From positions 6,462,501 to 6,526,500 of the forward strand of contig NZ_CP012673.1 in the NCBI RefSeq assembly GCF_002950945.1: a stretch of DNA of 64,000 bases, given 5' to 3'. The DNA comes from Sorangium cellulosum (GTDB lineage Bacteria; Myxococcota_A; Polyangia; Polyangiales; Polyangiaceae). Both the position numbers and the translations under genes were made by a program. The notes under the pieces are model-generated. The model was not told where the DNA came from. It saw only the letters and a list, made by a program, of their open reading frames with translations, and searched no databases. Below are positions 45,108-52,487 of this stretch, in pieces (the stretch's first letter is position 1; the number at the start of each line of letters is the position of its first letter).

Positions 45108-46028
45108 CTACGTGGCGTGCACCACATCGTTCACACTGGCGCCGTGGAATGTGCGCATCCACCACGTCCCCGCCGGAAATACCGCACTGCGAACGCCAGA
45201 ACACCATTGTTCGAGCGCCACGTGATACGAGGCGCGAAACGCACGCACGGCCGCCGCAGCAGTTCGCCATGCGCCTCCCTGCTGACGGCCTACCGCGAAC
45301 GTCGGATTGCGCTCACGCAGCGCCTCGAAGCTCGTGGCTCGCTGGTAAGGCGAGATCTTGCTGGCTCGCTCGGCACCCAAGAAGCGGCCCCCTTGCCGAT
45401 CCACCTCTGCTCGTGCCTGCGCTTCCAGTCGCCCCAGCTCGGAGGCTACCTGACCGCGAAAGCCATCGGCGTCATGCTGCTCGACAGCGGGCGGCAGCGC
45501 GAGCTGGAGCGTCACTTCCTCGCTCCACTGTGGGTTTTTCGGGTTGAAATAGGCCGAGGGACGCGCCGCGCGCAGCGCGCCACGTCCGATCTCATCCACA
45601 TCCACTTTGACGCCAGGCCATTCTCTCGCACGCCGGACGAGGCCAGCCGCTACTGGATTCGCGAGCACGTAGGCGATCTTCTCCACCACCGCCGCGTGCG
45701 TCAGGAGCCGTACCACACTCGTGGTCTCGTGGTCCCATACCGCCCCTTCCCACTTGCGCAGCACCTTCGTACCGAGCGCTACGATGCGGTGAAAGAATTG
45801 CAAGAAGCGCGGAAGGACGCCTTGCGCATCGGTCACGACGAGGTGCAGGTGGGTCGACATCGCGCAAAGGGCATGGATCTGAACGCCATAGCGGCGGGCC
45901 GAGACAGCAAGGACATAGACCAATAGCTGGTTGATTGCCGCGTCGGGCCGGAAGAGGAGGTGCCGGCGCACGACGCGACGGGTGATGAGGTAAGTGGCGC
46001 CTGGAACGATCTCGCGAGGCTGGCTCAT
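45108..46028 (-). CDS. REP-associated tyrosine transposase (Y1/IS200-like)
   Basis: 306 residues from the ATG at 46028; further upstream the frame only reads through repeats. The HUH nuclease motif is H60-x-H62 in CAMSTHLHLVV, and the candidate nucleophile is Tyr120 in KIAYVLANPVAAGLV, the place where RAYT proteins carry their single catalytic Tyr. The N-terminal PGATYLITRRVVRRHLLF is also typical. The C-terminal 150 residues are an extension beyond the catalytic core, as seen in many RAYTs. Such enzymes nick single-stranded DNA at REP hairpins. The gene is complete and could be active. Confidence 0.88.
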   Translation of the reverse strand: MSQPREIVPGATYLITRRVVRRHLLFRPDAAINQLLVYVLAVSARRYGVQIHALCAMSTHLHLVVTDAQGVLPRFLQFFHRIVALGTKVLRKWEGAVWDHETTSVVRLLTHAAVVEKIAYVLANPVAAGLVRRAREWPGVKVDVDEIGRGALRAARPSAYFNPKNPQWSEEVTLQLALPPAVEQHDADGFRGQVASELGRLEAQARAEVDRQGGRFLGAERASKISPYQRATSFEALRERNPTFAVGRQQGGAWRTAAAAVRAFRASYHVALEQWCSGVRSAVFPAGTWWMRTFHGASVNDVVHAT

Positions 46029-46132
46029 AGCCGGAGCACATAGACAAGTGTTGTGCCGTGGACTGGCGCGAAACATTTCGCGTACTTGCCCGCGCCCCCT
46101 GGGTGGCGGATGCGGATTTCCGCCAGTTTCCG

Positions 46133-46341
46133 CCATGCTCATCAACCTGGGCTGGGTCGCGGTCGGGTCACGGGTCGCGGGTCGCCACGCCATGCTCATC
46201 AACCTGGGCCGGGTCGCGCGGTCGCGGTCGACGCGCAACCTGGGTCACCCCACGCGCCGCCTGCGCCGCCGCCCGCGCAACCTGGGTCACCCCACGCGCG
46301 ACGCAACCTGGGTCGGGTCGCGGGTCGCGGGTCGAGCTCGA
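46133..46341 (+). repeat. REP-like array, right flank of the transposase
   Basis: Plus-strand CAACCTGGG occurs five times (46143, 46200, 46236, 46278, 46304). Two larger duplications are nested: gccatgctcatcaacctggg followed by ctgggtcgcgg or ccgggtcgcg (at 46132 and 46189, period 57), and cgcaacctgggtcaccccac (at 46234 and 46276, period 42). Tracts of gggtcgcgggtcg end the array. Sequence and orientation mirror the left flank. It abuts the truncated kinase start. Confidence 0.88.
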
Positions 46342-46355
46342 GGATCTCGTCGAGG

Positions 46356-46418
46356 CCCGCGCCCTTGCCCGAGCAAGCGGATGACCCGGTACTTCCCGTC
46401 GTAGAGCTGTCCGATCAA
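46356..46418 (-). pseudogene. Ser/Thr kinase gene fragment cut after the glycine loop
   Basis: The minus strand encodes LIGQLYDGKYRVIRLLGQG from a TTG at 46418, then goes straight into repeat-derived Arg/Pro sequence. This is the very start of a myxobacterial Ser/Thr kinase; the complete kinase at 59496-61232 begins in the same way (TTG, then IGEILGGNYRLLRLLGQGGMG). The break falls right after the ATP-binding Gly-x-Gly. The rest of the kinase is not present on the other side of the transposase unit within the window. The 225 bases upstream (46419-46644) should hold its old promoter; nothing else is seen there. Confidence 0.72.
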
Positions 46419-46644
46419 GACATCGATAGCGTAAAGGAGGCGAGCGTCCGGAAGCAACAGTCGTTCGCCGGAGCTGGTCTCCGGCCCCTGACCGCGGCAC
46501 GAGCGAGCTGGACGGGTCTGGATACCAAAGCATCCACCATCGAAGGGTCCGCCATCGCCCGAGATCCTGCGGGACCGCAGAGCTCGGGAGCGCCTCATCA
46601 GGCGGGGCCGGTCTGGCGGCAATTCGTCCGTGGGGGACGAGGTG

Positions 46645-47091
46645 CTACTCCGCTGGCGCCGCTCCGCCTCCGCCGTCCGCCGGCGCCCCGAGCCGGCGCG
46701 CCGCCACGATGCAGATCGCCTCGACGGTGATCAGCGAGAACAGCTGCCGCGGCGTCACCCGCGCCTTGTCCTCCACCGCCGCGAGCGCCGGGAGCCAGCC
46801 CTCGAGCCGGCTCACCACCGCCTCCGTGAGGAACCCCTCCTTCATCACCTCGGGCGACGAGAAATCGAGGCGCGTGATGAAGTTGAACTCGCTCTCTCGC
46901 GCGCGGATGTGCAGCTCGTGGTCGACCATGAACACGATGTCGACGAAATCGAGCGAGTCGGCGCCGAGGTCGTCGATGAGGCGGCTCTCGAGCGCGACGT
47001 CCTCGGGCGCCACGGCGAGGCTCTCCACGATGCAGCGCTTCACTGCCTCGACCACGTGGGGAGGGATGTCCACCCTGGCTGCGTCCGTCAT
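46645..47091 (-). CDS. Acyl carrier protein with C-terminal extension
   Basis: 148 residues. The carrier domain (about 8-90) has the phosphopantetheine site DLGADSLDFVDIVFMVD with Ser46 as attachment point. It is longer than a free-standing ACP (about 80 residues): the rest includes a helical region ending AVVSRLEGWLPALAAVED and RQLFSLITVEAIC. It should hold growing acyl or polyketide chains for the ketosynthase pair upstream in the same transcript. ATG overlaps the nitroreductase stop (ATGA). It is the last gene of the eleven-gene operon. No phosphopantetheinyl transferase is in the window. Confidence 0.9.
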   Translation of the reverse strand: MTDAARVDIPPHVVEAVKRCIVESLAVAPEDVALESRLIDDLGADSLDFVDIVFMVDHELHIRARESEFNFITRLDFSSPEVMKEGFLTEAVVSRLEGWLPALAAVEDKARVTPRQLFSLITVEAICIVAARRLGAPADGGGGAAPAE

Positions 47092-47717
47092 CGAATCCAC
47101 CTCGTGACCTTGCTCCCGGCCTTGCGCTCCGTGGGCCTCGGCTCGCCGGCGGCGTAGCCGAGCGCCACGAGCGCGACGATACCCCAGCTCACCGGCACGC
47201 CGAGGATCTCCTTGAGCCGCCCCGCCGCGAGCAGCGGCCCCGTCATCGCCGACGCGCCCAGGCCGGCGTCGTGCGCCGCGAGCAGCAAGCTCATCAGGGC
47301 GAGCGACGCCCCGACGAGCCCCGAGTCGCGCTCCAGGACCACCACCGCCTCGTGGAGCTCCGCCGGCAGCGACGGCGACACCAGGTTGGAGAGGACCGTG
47401 TGCCCGCGGAAGATCGGCGCGATCACGACCGGCGCCCCCTCGAACCGCGTGAAGTAGTCGCCGTAGGCCGCGAAGGCCTCCTGGCTGCCCATCGGCACGT
47501 GCTCCGCCACCGTCGCCACCGCCTCGCGCACGGCGGCCGCCATCGCCGCGATCACCTCCGGCTTCTTCACGACCACGAACCGCCACGGCTGCTTGTTGCT
47601 GGCCGACGGCGCGGTCACGGCGAGCTCGATCAGCCGCTCGACGACCTCGTCCGGCGGCGGCTCGGGGCGGAAGCTGCGCACGCTGCGGCGGGAGCGCAGG
47701 AGCTCGTCGAGCGTCAT
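47088..47717 (-). CDS. Nitroreductase-family FMN oxidoreductase
   Basis: 209 residues with the FMN-binding start RRSVRSFRPEPPPDEVVERL and APSASNKQPWRFVVV, a middle helix region and the C-terminal VSWGIVALVALGYAAGEPRP. Members of this family reduce nitro groups, quinones or activated double bonds, and some oxidise ring intermediates in natural product pathways. Within an ACP/ketosynthase operon it could act as an enoyl reductase or desaturase-like enzyme; this is inference. Its ATG overlaps the stop of the SDR gene (ATGA), and its own stop overlaps the ACP start. Confidence 0.9.
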   Translation of the reverse strand: MTLDELLRSRRSVRSFRPEPPPDEVVERLIELAVTAPSASNKQPWRFVVVKKPEVIAAMAAAVREAVATVAEHVPMGSQEAFAAYGDYFTRFEGAPVVIAPIFRGHTVLSNLVSPSLPAELHEAVVVLERDSGLVGASLALMSLLLAAHDAGLGASAMTGPLLAAGRLKEILGVPVSWGIVALVALGYAAGEPRPTERKAGSKVTRWIR

Positions 47718-48472
47718 CCGACCGCGTAACCTCCGTCGACCGTCGCCACCGCGCCGGTGACGTACGCGGCGCGGTCGCTCAGCAGGAACGCCGCGTACCC
47801 CGCGACCTCGTCCGGCGCCGCGATCCGCCGCTGCGGCACGCGCGCGACGACCTCGTCGCCGGCGAGCGCGCGCGTCGCGCCCAGCATCTCCGTGTCGATC
47901 GCGCCGGGCCGCAGGCAGACCACACGCACGCCCTTCTTCGCGTACTCGACCGCGAGCGCGCGCGTGAGCGCCTCGATCCCCCCCTTCGCGGCCGCGTACG
48001 CCGCCTGGCCGCGGGCGGGGCGGACCGCCGCGACCGAGCTCACGTTGAGCAGGACGCCGCGCCTCCGCCGCATCATGCCCGGCAGCACGGCGCGGGCGCA
48101 CACCATGGGGCCGAGCAGGTTCGTCTCGAGCTGCGCCCGGAGCTGCTCCACGTCGCTCGCCACGAGCAGCCCCGTCGCGACGGCCCCGGCGTTGTTCACC
48201 CAGCCGTCGATCGGGCCCACCTCCGCCTCGAACCGCTCCACCGCCGCCGCCGCCGCCGCCGCGTCGGTCACGTCGAACCCGAGCGCGAGCGCGCGCCCGC
48301 CGGGCTGCGCCTCGATCGCGCGCGCGACCCCCTCCGCCTCCCCTGCCCGCTCGCGGTACCCGATCCCGACGCCCGCCGCGCCCTCCCGCGCGCACGCGAG
48401 CGCGATCGCCCGACCGAGCCCCCGGCTCGCGCCCGTCACCACGACCCGTTTGCCCTCGAGCAGCGGGCTCAC
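47714..48472 (-). CDS. Short-chain dehydrogenase, FabG-like ketoacyl reductase
   Basis: 252 residues from a GTG overlapping the ketosynthase stop (GTGA). It has all catalytic features: TGASRGLGRA, NNAG (about 93), the Ser in LLNVSSVAAV, YAAAK (about 158) and PGAIDTEM. Expected to reduce beta-ketoacyl-ACP made by the neighbouring ketosynthase, with NADPH. Of the SDRs in this operon it is the closest to a standard FabG. A run of Ala between residues 70 and 80 (DAAAAAAAVE) is a local oddity. Confidence 0.93.
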   Translation of the reverse strand: MSPLLEGKRVVVTGASRGLGRAIALACAREGAAGVGIGYRERAGEAEGVARAIEAQPGGRALALGFDVTDAAAAAAAVERFEAEVGPIDGWVNNAGAVATGLLVASDVEQLRAQLETNLLGPMVCARAVLPGMMRRRRGVLLNVSSVAAVRPARGQAAYAAAKGGIEALTRALAVEYAKKGVRVVCLRPGAIDTEMLGATRALAGDEVVARVPQRRIAAPDEVAGYAAFLLSDRAAYVTGAVATVDGGYAVG

Positions 48473-49710
48473 GCGCCGATCGCCTCCGGGTGGCGGAGCA
48501 CGATCGACGCGTTGTGCCCGCCGAACCCGTACGAGCTCGAGAGCACGTGGCGCTGGCGGTACACACGCGCCTCGTTCGGCACGTAGTCGAGGTCGCACTC
48601 CGGGTCCGGCTCGTGGAGGTTGATCGTCGGGTGCACCGCGCCGCGGAGCATGCACACGATCGCGGCCGCCGCCTCGACCGCGCCGGAGGCCGAGATCAGG
48701 TGGCCGATCATCGACTTGGTCGCCGAGACCGGGACGCGGCGCGCCCGCTCGCCCAGGAGCCGCTTGATCGCGAGCGTCTCGGCGGGATCGTTCTTCGGCG
48801 TGCCCGTCCCGTGGGCGTTGATCGCGTCGACCTCGTCCGGGCCGATCCCCGCGTCGGCGAGCGCGCGCGACATGGCCAGGAACGCGCCGCGCCCCTCGGG
48901 GTGTGGATCGCTGATCTTGTACGCGTCGAAGCTGCTCCCGTACCCCGCGACCTCCGCGAGCACCCGCGCGCCGCGCGCCCGCGCGTCCTCGAGCCGCTCG
49001 AGCACGAGCACGGCTGCCCCCTCCCCCATCACGAACCCGTCCCGCGTCCGATCGAACGGCCGCGACGCGATCTCGGGCCGGTCGTTGCGGAGGCTCGTGG
49101 CCTGCAGGGCGCAGAACCCCGCGACGCCGAGCGGGTTGATCATCGAGTCGGTGCCGCCCGCGAGCACGACGCGGCGGCGCCCCGTCGCGACGAGCCGGTA
49201 CGCCGCGCCCACCGCGTCGGTCCCCGCGGCGCAGGCCGAGACGTGCACGAGCGGCGGCGCGGCGAGGCCGAACCGGTGGCTGATCGCGTGCACGCAGATC
49301 TCCGCCGGCGTCTGCATGAAGCCGAGCCGCGCGGCGAGCCCCTCCGGCAGCGCGAAGCCCGGGCGCCGGGCCGCCGCGAGGTGATCCATGTTGAAGAGCT
49401 CGAGGCCGACCCCCATGCTGACGCCCGCGTCCGCGCGCGGCGCGCCGCCGCCGAGAGGCAGCCCCGACGCCTCGACCGCGCTCCGCGCCGCCGCGAGCGC
49501 GAACGCGATCTTGCGATCGCCGAGCGGCACCTCGGCCGGCAGCGGCGCCTGCCCGGCGATACGTGTGGGCAAGGTGGAAGCGTCGAACAGTGTAATTTTG
49601 CTCACACCGCTCTTCCCGGCGAGCAGCGCGTCTCCGAAGGTGTCGACGTGGTCGCCGAGCGGCGACACGAGGCCGATGCCCGTCACGACCACGGGGTGGC
49701 GCGCGGTCAC
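48469..49710 (-). CDS. Beta-ketoacyl-ACP synthase II-type ketosynthase (KS-alpha)
   Basis: 413 residues, normal for FabF/KS. Active-site residues are complete: Cys160 in HVSACAAGTDA, His300 in NAHGTGTPKND, Lys332 and His337 in SATKSMIGHLIS. It should perform decarboxylative Claisen condensation of ACP-bound chains. Directly upstream, overlapping by four bases, is a second KS-fold protein without the Cys, so the two may form a KS/chain-length-factor heterodimer as in type II polyketide and aryl-polyene systems. Start is a GTG in GTGA overlap. Confidence 0.94.
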   Translation of the reverse strand: MTARHPVVVTGIGLVSPLGDHVDTFGDALLAGKSGVSKITLFDASTLPTRIAGQAPLPAEVPLGDRKIAFALAAARSAVEASGLPLGGGAPRADAGVSMGVGLELFNMDHLAAARRPGFALPEGLAARLGFMQTPAEICVHAISHRFGLAAPPLVHVSACAAGTDAVGAAYRLVATGRRRVVLAGGTDSMINPLGVAGFCALQATSLRNDRPEIASRPFDRTRDGFVMGEGAAVLVLERLEDARARGARVLAEVAGYGSSFDAYKISDPHPEGRGAFLAMSRALADAGIGPDEVDAINAHGTGTPKNDPAETLAIKRLLGERARRVPVSATKSMIGHLISASGAVEAAAAIVCMLRGAVHPTINLHEPDPECDLDYVPNEARVYRQRHVLSSSYGFGGHNASIVLRHPEAIGA

Positions 49711-50675
49711 GACGCCCTCCGGATCCAGCGGCTCTCCGCGGTGATGCCGTCGCGCCCCTCGAGGTGGTGGACGAGCTCGACGGCGCCGCCGTGCCACGCG
49801 CGCGCGAGCGCCACGAGGGGCGACGCGGGACCGAGCTCTGCGTCGATCGGCGCCGCCGGCCCGAGCGCCGCGCCCGTCGCCTCGGCTGCGCCGCCGCGGC
49901 CTTCGGTCGACGCACGCGCGACCGCGACCGTCTCCCGCTTCTCCGGCGCGCTGGCGAGCGGGTCGAACGGCGTGTACCCGACCGCGAGCGACGCGAGCTC
50001 GCCCGCCACCCTCGCCCCTCGCCGCGCGGCGTGGTCCTCGCGCTCCAGGACGACCGCGGCCGACGCGTCGAAGAGCTGGTCGGGCGGGACCGGCCCGTCG
50101 ATGCGCCGCATGTGGTGCTCGACGAGGTAGTTGCGCTGGTGCGCTACCCCGACGACGAGCGCCACGTCGACCTCGCCCCGCGCGAGCGCCTGCACCGCCT
50201 CCTCGAGCGCGAGGTAGAGCTGCCCCGCGCTCGGGTAGAGCACGGCGTACGGCCCCTCCACGCCGAAGTTCGCGGCGACGTGGTAGGCCGGCATGTTGGG
50301 CAGGCACCGGAACGCGAGCAGCGGGTGCGCGCGTGTGTACCCCTCGGCGCCGAAGCGCGCGGGGCTGAAGTCGCCGCGTTCGTCGAGCGATCCCTCGAGC
50401 ACCGGCGCGATGTCGCGCTCCAGGAACGGGATGTAGCCGACCGCGAGGTAGAGCCCCGTGCGCTCGCCCGGCAGCGCGAACGGCGCTCCCGTCGCGCCCG
50501 GCAGCGCGCCCGCGAGGCCCGCCGACGCGAGCGCCCGCCCCGCGCTCACCACCGCGAGCGCGTCCTGGAGCCCGAGGTACTTCTTGCTCTTCTTCTCGCG
50601 CAGGAACGGCGCCGGATCACACGGCTCGCCGGGCGCGAGCACGACGGACGCGAGGCCGGTCACGAGCGTCGTCAC
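49707..50675 (-). CDS. Ketosynthase-like partner lacking the catalytic Cys (KS-beta/CLF-like)
   Basis: 322 residues, shorter than a full KS. The thiolase-fold features are recognisable: an N-terminal LVTGLASVVLAPGE, GERTGLYLAVGYIPF, and YAVLYPSAGQLYLALEEAVQ, which aligns with the nucleophile elbow HVSACAAGTDA of the neighbouring KS. Where the KS has Cys, this protein has Pro148 (then Ser). The His-containing HGTGT and GH motifs are absent at the C-terminus. It therefore cannot condense by itself, but could set chain length or stabilise the KS. GTG start overlaps the dehydratase stop (GTGA). Confidence 0.82.
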   Translation of the reverse strand: MTTLVTGLASVVLAPGEPCDPAPFLREKKSKKYLGLQDALAVVSAGRALASAGLAGALPGATGAPFALPGERTGLYLAVGYIPFLERDIAPVLEGSLDERGDFSPARFGAEGYTRAHPLLAFRCLPNMPAYHVAANFGVEGPYAVLYPSAGQLYLALEEAVQALARGEVDVALVVGVAHQRNYLVEHHMRRIDGPVPPDQLFDASAAVVLEREDHAARRGARVAGELASLAVGYTPFDPLASAPEKRETVAVARASTEGRGGAAEATGAALGPAAPIDAELGPASPLVALARAWHGGAVELVHHLEGRDGITAESRWIRRAS

Positions 50676-51148
50676 GGCAGCCACACCTTCTGCGGCAGCT
50701 CGCGCGTCCAGAGCGCGTAGAGGTACCGGCGCTGCGCGTGCACCCGCTCCGACGCGACCGCCTTCAGCACGAACGTGAGCGTCGCCCGCATGCACCGCTC
50801 CCCGCGGACGTCCGCGCCGACCGCGAGCTTCGCCGCGGCGTCGAGCGACTGCGACAGCTCCGCGAACAGCTCGACGCTGTCGCCCGGCTGCGCCGCGCGG
50901 TAGAACTTCGCCCGGTCGATCTGCGCGAGCAGCGCCCGGCGCGGCTCCTCGGACGGTCTGTTCTCCGTCACCTCGACGAGGAACCCCGCGAGCTGCGCCG
51001 CCGCCTCGACGAGCAGCGCCCCCGGGTAGATCGGGTAGTCGGGGAAATGGTCGTGCAGGACCTCGTCGGTCAACGTCACGGCCTTGAGCCCGCGCGCGCT
51101 GCGGCCGGGCTCGACGGAGGTGATCCGGTCGAGGAGGATGTAACGCAT
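50672..51148 (-). CDS. Hotdog-fold (3R)-hydroxyacyl-ACP dehydratase, FabZ/FabA-like
   Basis: 158 residues. The central hotdog helix is HDHFPDYPIYPGALLVEAAAQLAG: His34 and Glu48 are the expected catalytic pair of FabZ-like dehydratases. Flanking strands include ALLAQIDRAKFYRAAQPGDSV and LTFVLKAVASE. It should remove water from hydroxyacyl-ACP, giving an enoyl chain; FabA-like isomerisation cannot be excluded. Its ATG shares a base with the stop of the membrane protein (TGATG). Fits the set KS, KR, DH, ACP in one transcript. Confidence 0.92.
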   Translation of the reverse strand: MRYILLDRITSVEPGRSARGLKAVTLTDEVLHDHFPDYPIYPGALLVEAAAQLAGFLVEVTENRPSEEPRRALLAQIDRAKFYRAAQPGDSVELFAELSQSLDAAAKLAVGADVRGERCMRATLTFVLKAVASERVHAQRRYLYALWTRELPQKVWLP

Positions 51149-51738
51149 CAGGGGGTGCTGGCCCTCCCGGCCATGTCGCCCGCGGCGGCCCGGCGCGGCG
51201 ACCGGAGCCACGCGGCGAGCGCGCGGTCCACCGCGAAGAACGTGAGCGCCGCCCCGGCGAGCATCAGGGCGAAGTACTGGTCGTAACGCGGGAACGCCGC
51301 CTCCCAGCCCGCCCAGACGCGGTGGGCGAGGTTCACGTTCGGCCCGGGGGGCGTCACCGCGCGGGTCAGCGCGACGAGGGCGAGCATCGCCGCCGTCGCC
51401 TTCAGCCAGGCGAGCCGCGGCAGCCCGAGCTCCCGCACCGCGAGCGCGGCGACGATCGGGCAGAGCACGTGCGGCAGGAACGTGGTCAGGATGACGCCGC
51501 TGCCCGTGGCCACGTCGAGCGCCCACATCGGCGTGCCGAACGCGAGCCACAGCGCCGCGACCGCGGCGAGCCCCGGCCGCGCCAGAAAGCAGCCGGCGGC
51601 GAGCAGCAGCGGCGCGACGTTGCACATCCAGAGCAGATCGTACGGCGAGCCCCGCCGCACGTGGTTCCCCCCGTGCACGAGGAACGCGACCGCGGCCAGC
51701 CCGCCCAGCACCCGGAGCCGCGCCGGGGGCGCCGCCAT
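51148..51738 (-). CDS. Small multi-pass membrane protein of the radical SAM/KS operon
   Basis: 196 residues with about six predicted helices (for example VLGGLAAVAFLVHGGNHV, LLWMCNVAPLLLAAGCFLA, LAAVAALWLAFGTPMWALDV, TTFLPHVLCPIVAALAV, FALMLAGAALTFFAVDRALA). The conserved-looking Asn-His near the first helix, WMCN in the second and LPHVLC in the fourth faintly resemble the YwaF/TMEM164 group, some members of which transfer acyl chains, but I would not assign it. Its place among fatty-acid-type genes suggests transfer or export of the product. Overlaps by one base at both ends with its neighbours. Confidence 0.8.
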   Translation of the reverse strand: MAAPPARLRVLGGLAAVAFLVHGGNHVRRGSPYDLLWMCNVAPLLLAAGCFLARPGLAAVAALWLAFGTPMWALDVATGSGVILTTFLPHVLCPIVAALAVRELGLPRLAWLKATAAMLALVALTRAVTPPGPNVNLAHRVWAGWEAAFPRYDQYFALMLAGAALTFFAVDRALAAWLRSPRRAAAGDMAGRASTP

Positions 51739-52487
51739 CAGAGGCCCCCGTCGACCACCAGGGTCTGGCCGGTCACGTAGGTGTTCTCGAGCGAGAGCCA
51801 CGCCGCGAGCGCCGCCACCTCCTCGACCTTGCCGAGGCGGCGCAGGCCGCAGTGCTTGAGGTACTCGCGCCGCAGATCGTCCGGCAACGTGCGCGACGCG
51901 CCCGCCTCGAGCACGCCGGGCGCGATCAGGTTCACGCGCACGCCGCGCTGGCCGAACGGCTTCGCGAGGCTGATCGCGAGCCCGGCGAGCGCCGCCTTCG
52001 AGACCGCGTACGGGACCGGCGACCGCACCGGCTTGATGCCGTCGACCGACCCGAACAGGACGACGTTCCCGCCGCGATCGAAGTGCGGCAAGAGGCTCCG
52101 CGCGGCCGCGAAGGCGCTGGTCACGTTGACCGCGAGCACGCCCGCGAACCCGTCCAGGCAGACCTCCTCGAGCGCGTCGAACGCCGGCGGCTCGATCGAG
52201 GACGCCCGCACCGCGCAGTGCGCGAACGCGTCCACGCCCCCGAGCCTGCGCGCGAGCACGTCCGCGGCCTCGGCCGCGGCGCGCGGATCGGCGAGGTCGA
52301 CCTCGAGCGCGGTCACCCCCGGGAACACGCGCGTCAATTCCTCAGCAATTTCGCGCCCTTGCCGGTACGTGAACGCCACGTGTGCCCCCGCCCGGGCGAG
52401 CTCCGCGACCAGCGCGCGCCCGACCGTGCCGGAGCCGCCGAGGACCACGCAGCGGCGCGGCTGCTCCGCCGCGGCGCCGGCCGTCAC
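51738..52487 (-). CDS. Short-chain dehydrogenase, paralogue of the degenerate SDR at 2373
   Basis: 249 residues from a GTG overlapping the previous stop (GTGA). NAD(P) site LGGSGTVGRALV; catalytic Ser in LFGSVDGIK and YAVSK near 156; C-terminal NTYVTGQTLVVDGG. The NNAG motif is replaced by AHCAV. It pairs with the protein at 2373-3080 in both length and sequence (LRRLGK, DDLRREYLK), but here the Tyr and Lys are present, so it should be active. Its reaction is unknown; a keto or alcohol group of the ACP-bound or released product is likely. Confidence 0.92.
   Translation of the reverse strand: MTAGAAAEQPRRCVVLGGSGTVGRALVAELARAGAHVAFTYRQGREIAEELTRVFPGVTALEVDLADPRAAAEAADVLARRLGGVDAFAHCAVRASSIEPPAFDALEEVCLDGFAGVLAVNVTSAFAAARSLLPHFDRGGNVVLFGSVDGIKPVRSPVPYAVSKAALAGLAISLAKPFGQRGVRVNLIAPGVLEAGASRTLPDDLRREYLKHCGLRRLGKVEEVAALAAWLSLENTYVTGQTLVVDGGL

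Larger units (their letters stand above)
44626..46341 (-). mobile_element. RAYT/IS200-like unit: Y1 transposase gene between inverted REP-like arrays
   Basis: One transposase gene (45108-46028) is bordered on both sides by clusters of the same CAACCTGGGTC-containing sequences, in opposite orientation on the two sides. Known REP-associated tyrosine transposases (RAYTs) are found next to the palindromic repeats that they cut and spread. Boundaries are approximate: outermost repeat copies. The stretch 44784-45107 has no gene; it contains short cagcaggc repeats near 44788-44815 and otherwise nothing recognisable. Confidence 0.65.

Noticed and set aside
44750..45547. Plus-strand frame of 265 codons opposite the transposase gene and over the repeats
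   Set aside because: Translation is Ser/Arg/Pro-rich without domains, and the opposite strand carries the HUH transposase with its motifs.
46029..46238. Upstream extension of the transposase frame to 46238
   Set aside because: The extra 70 codons read the REP-like repeats; the ATG at 46028 starts the recognisable PGATYL region.
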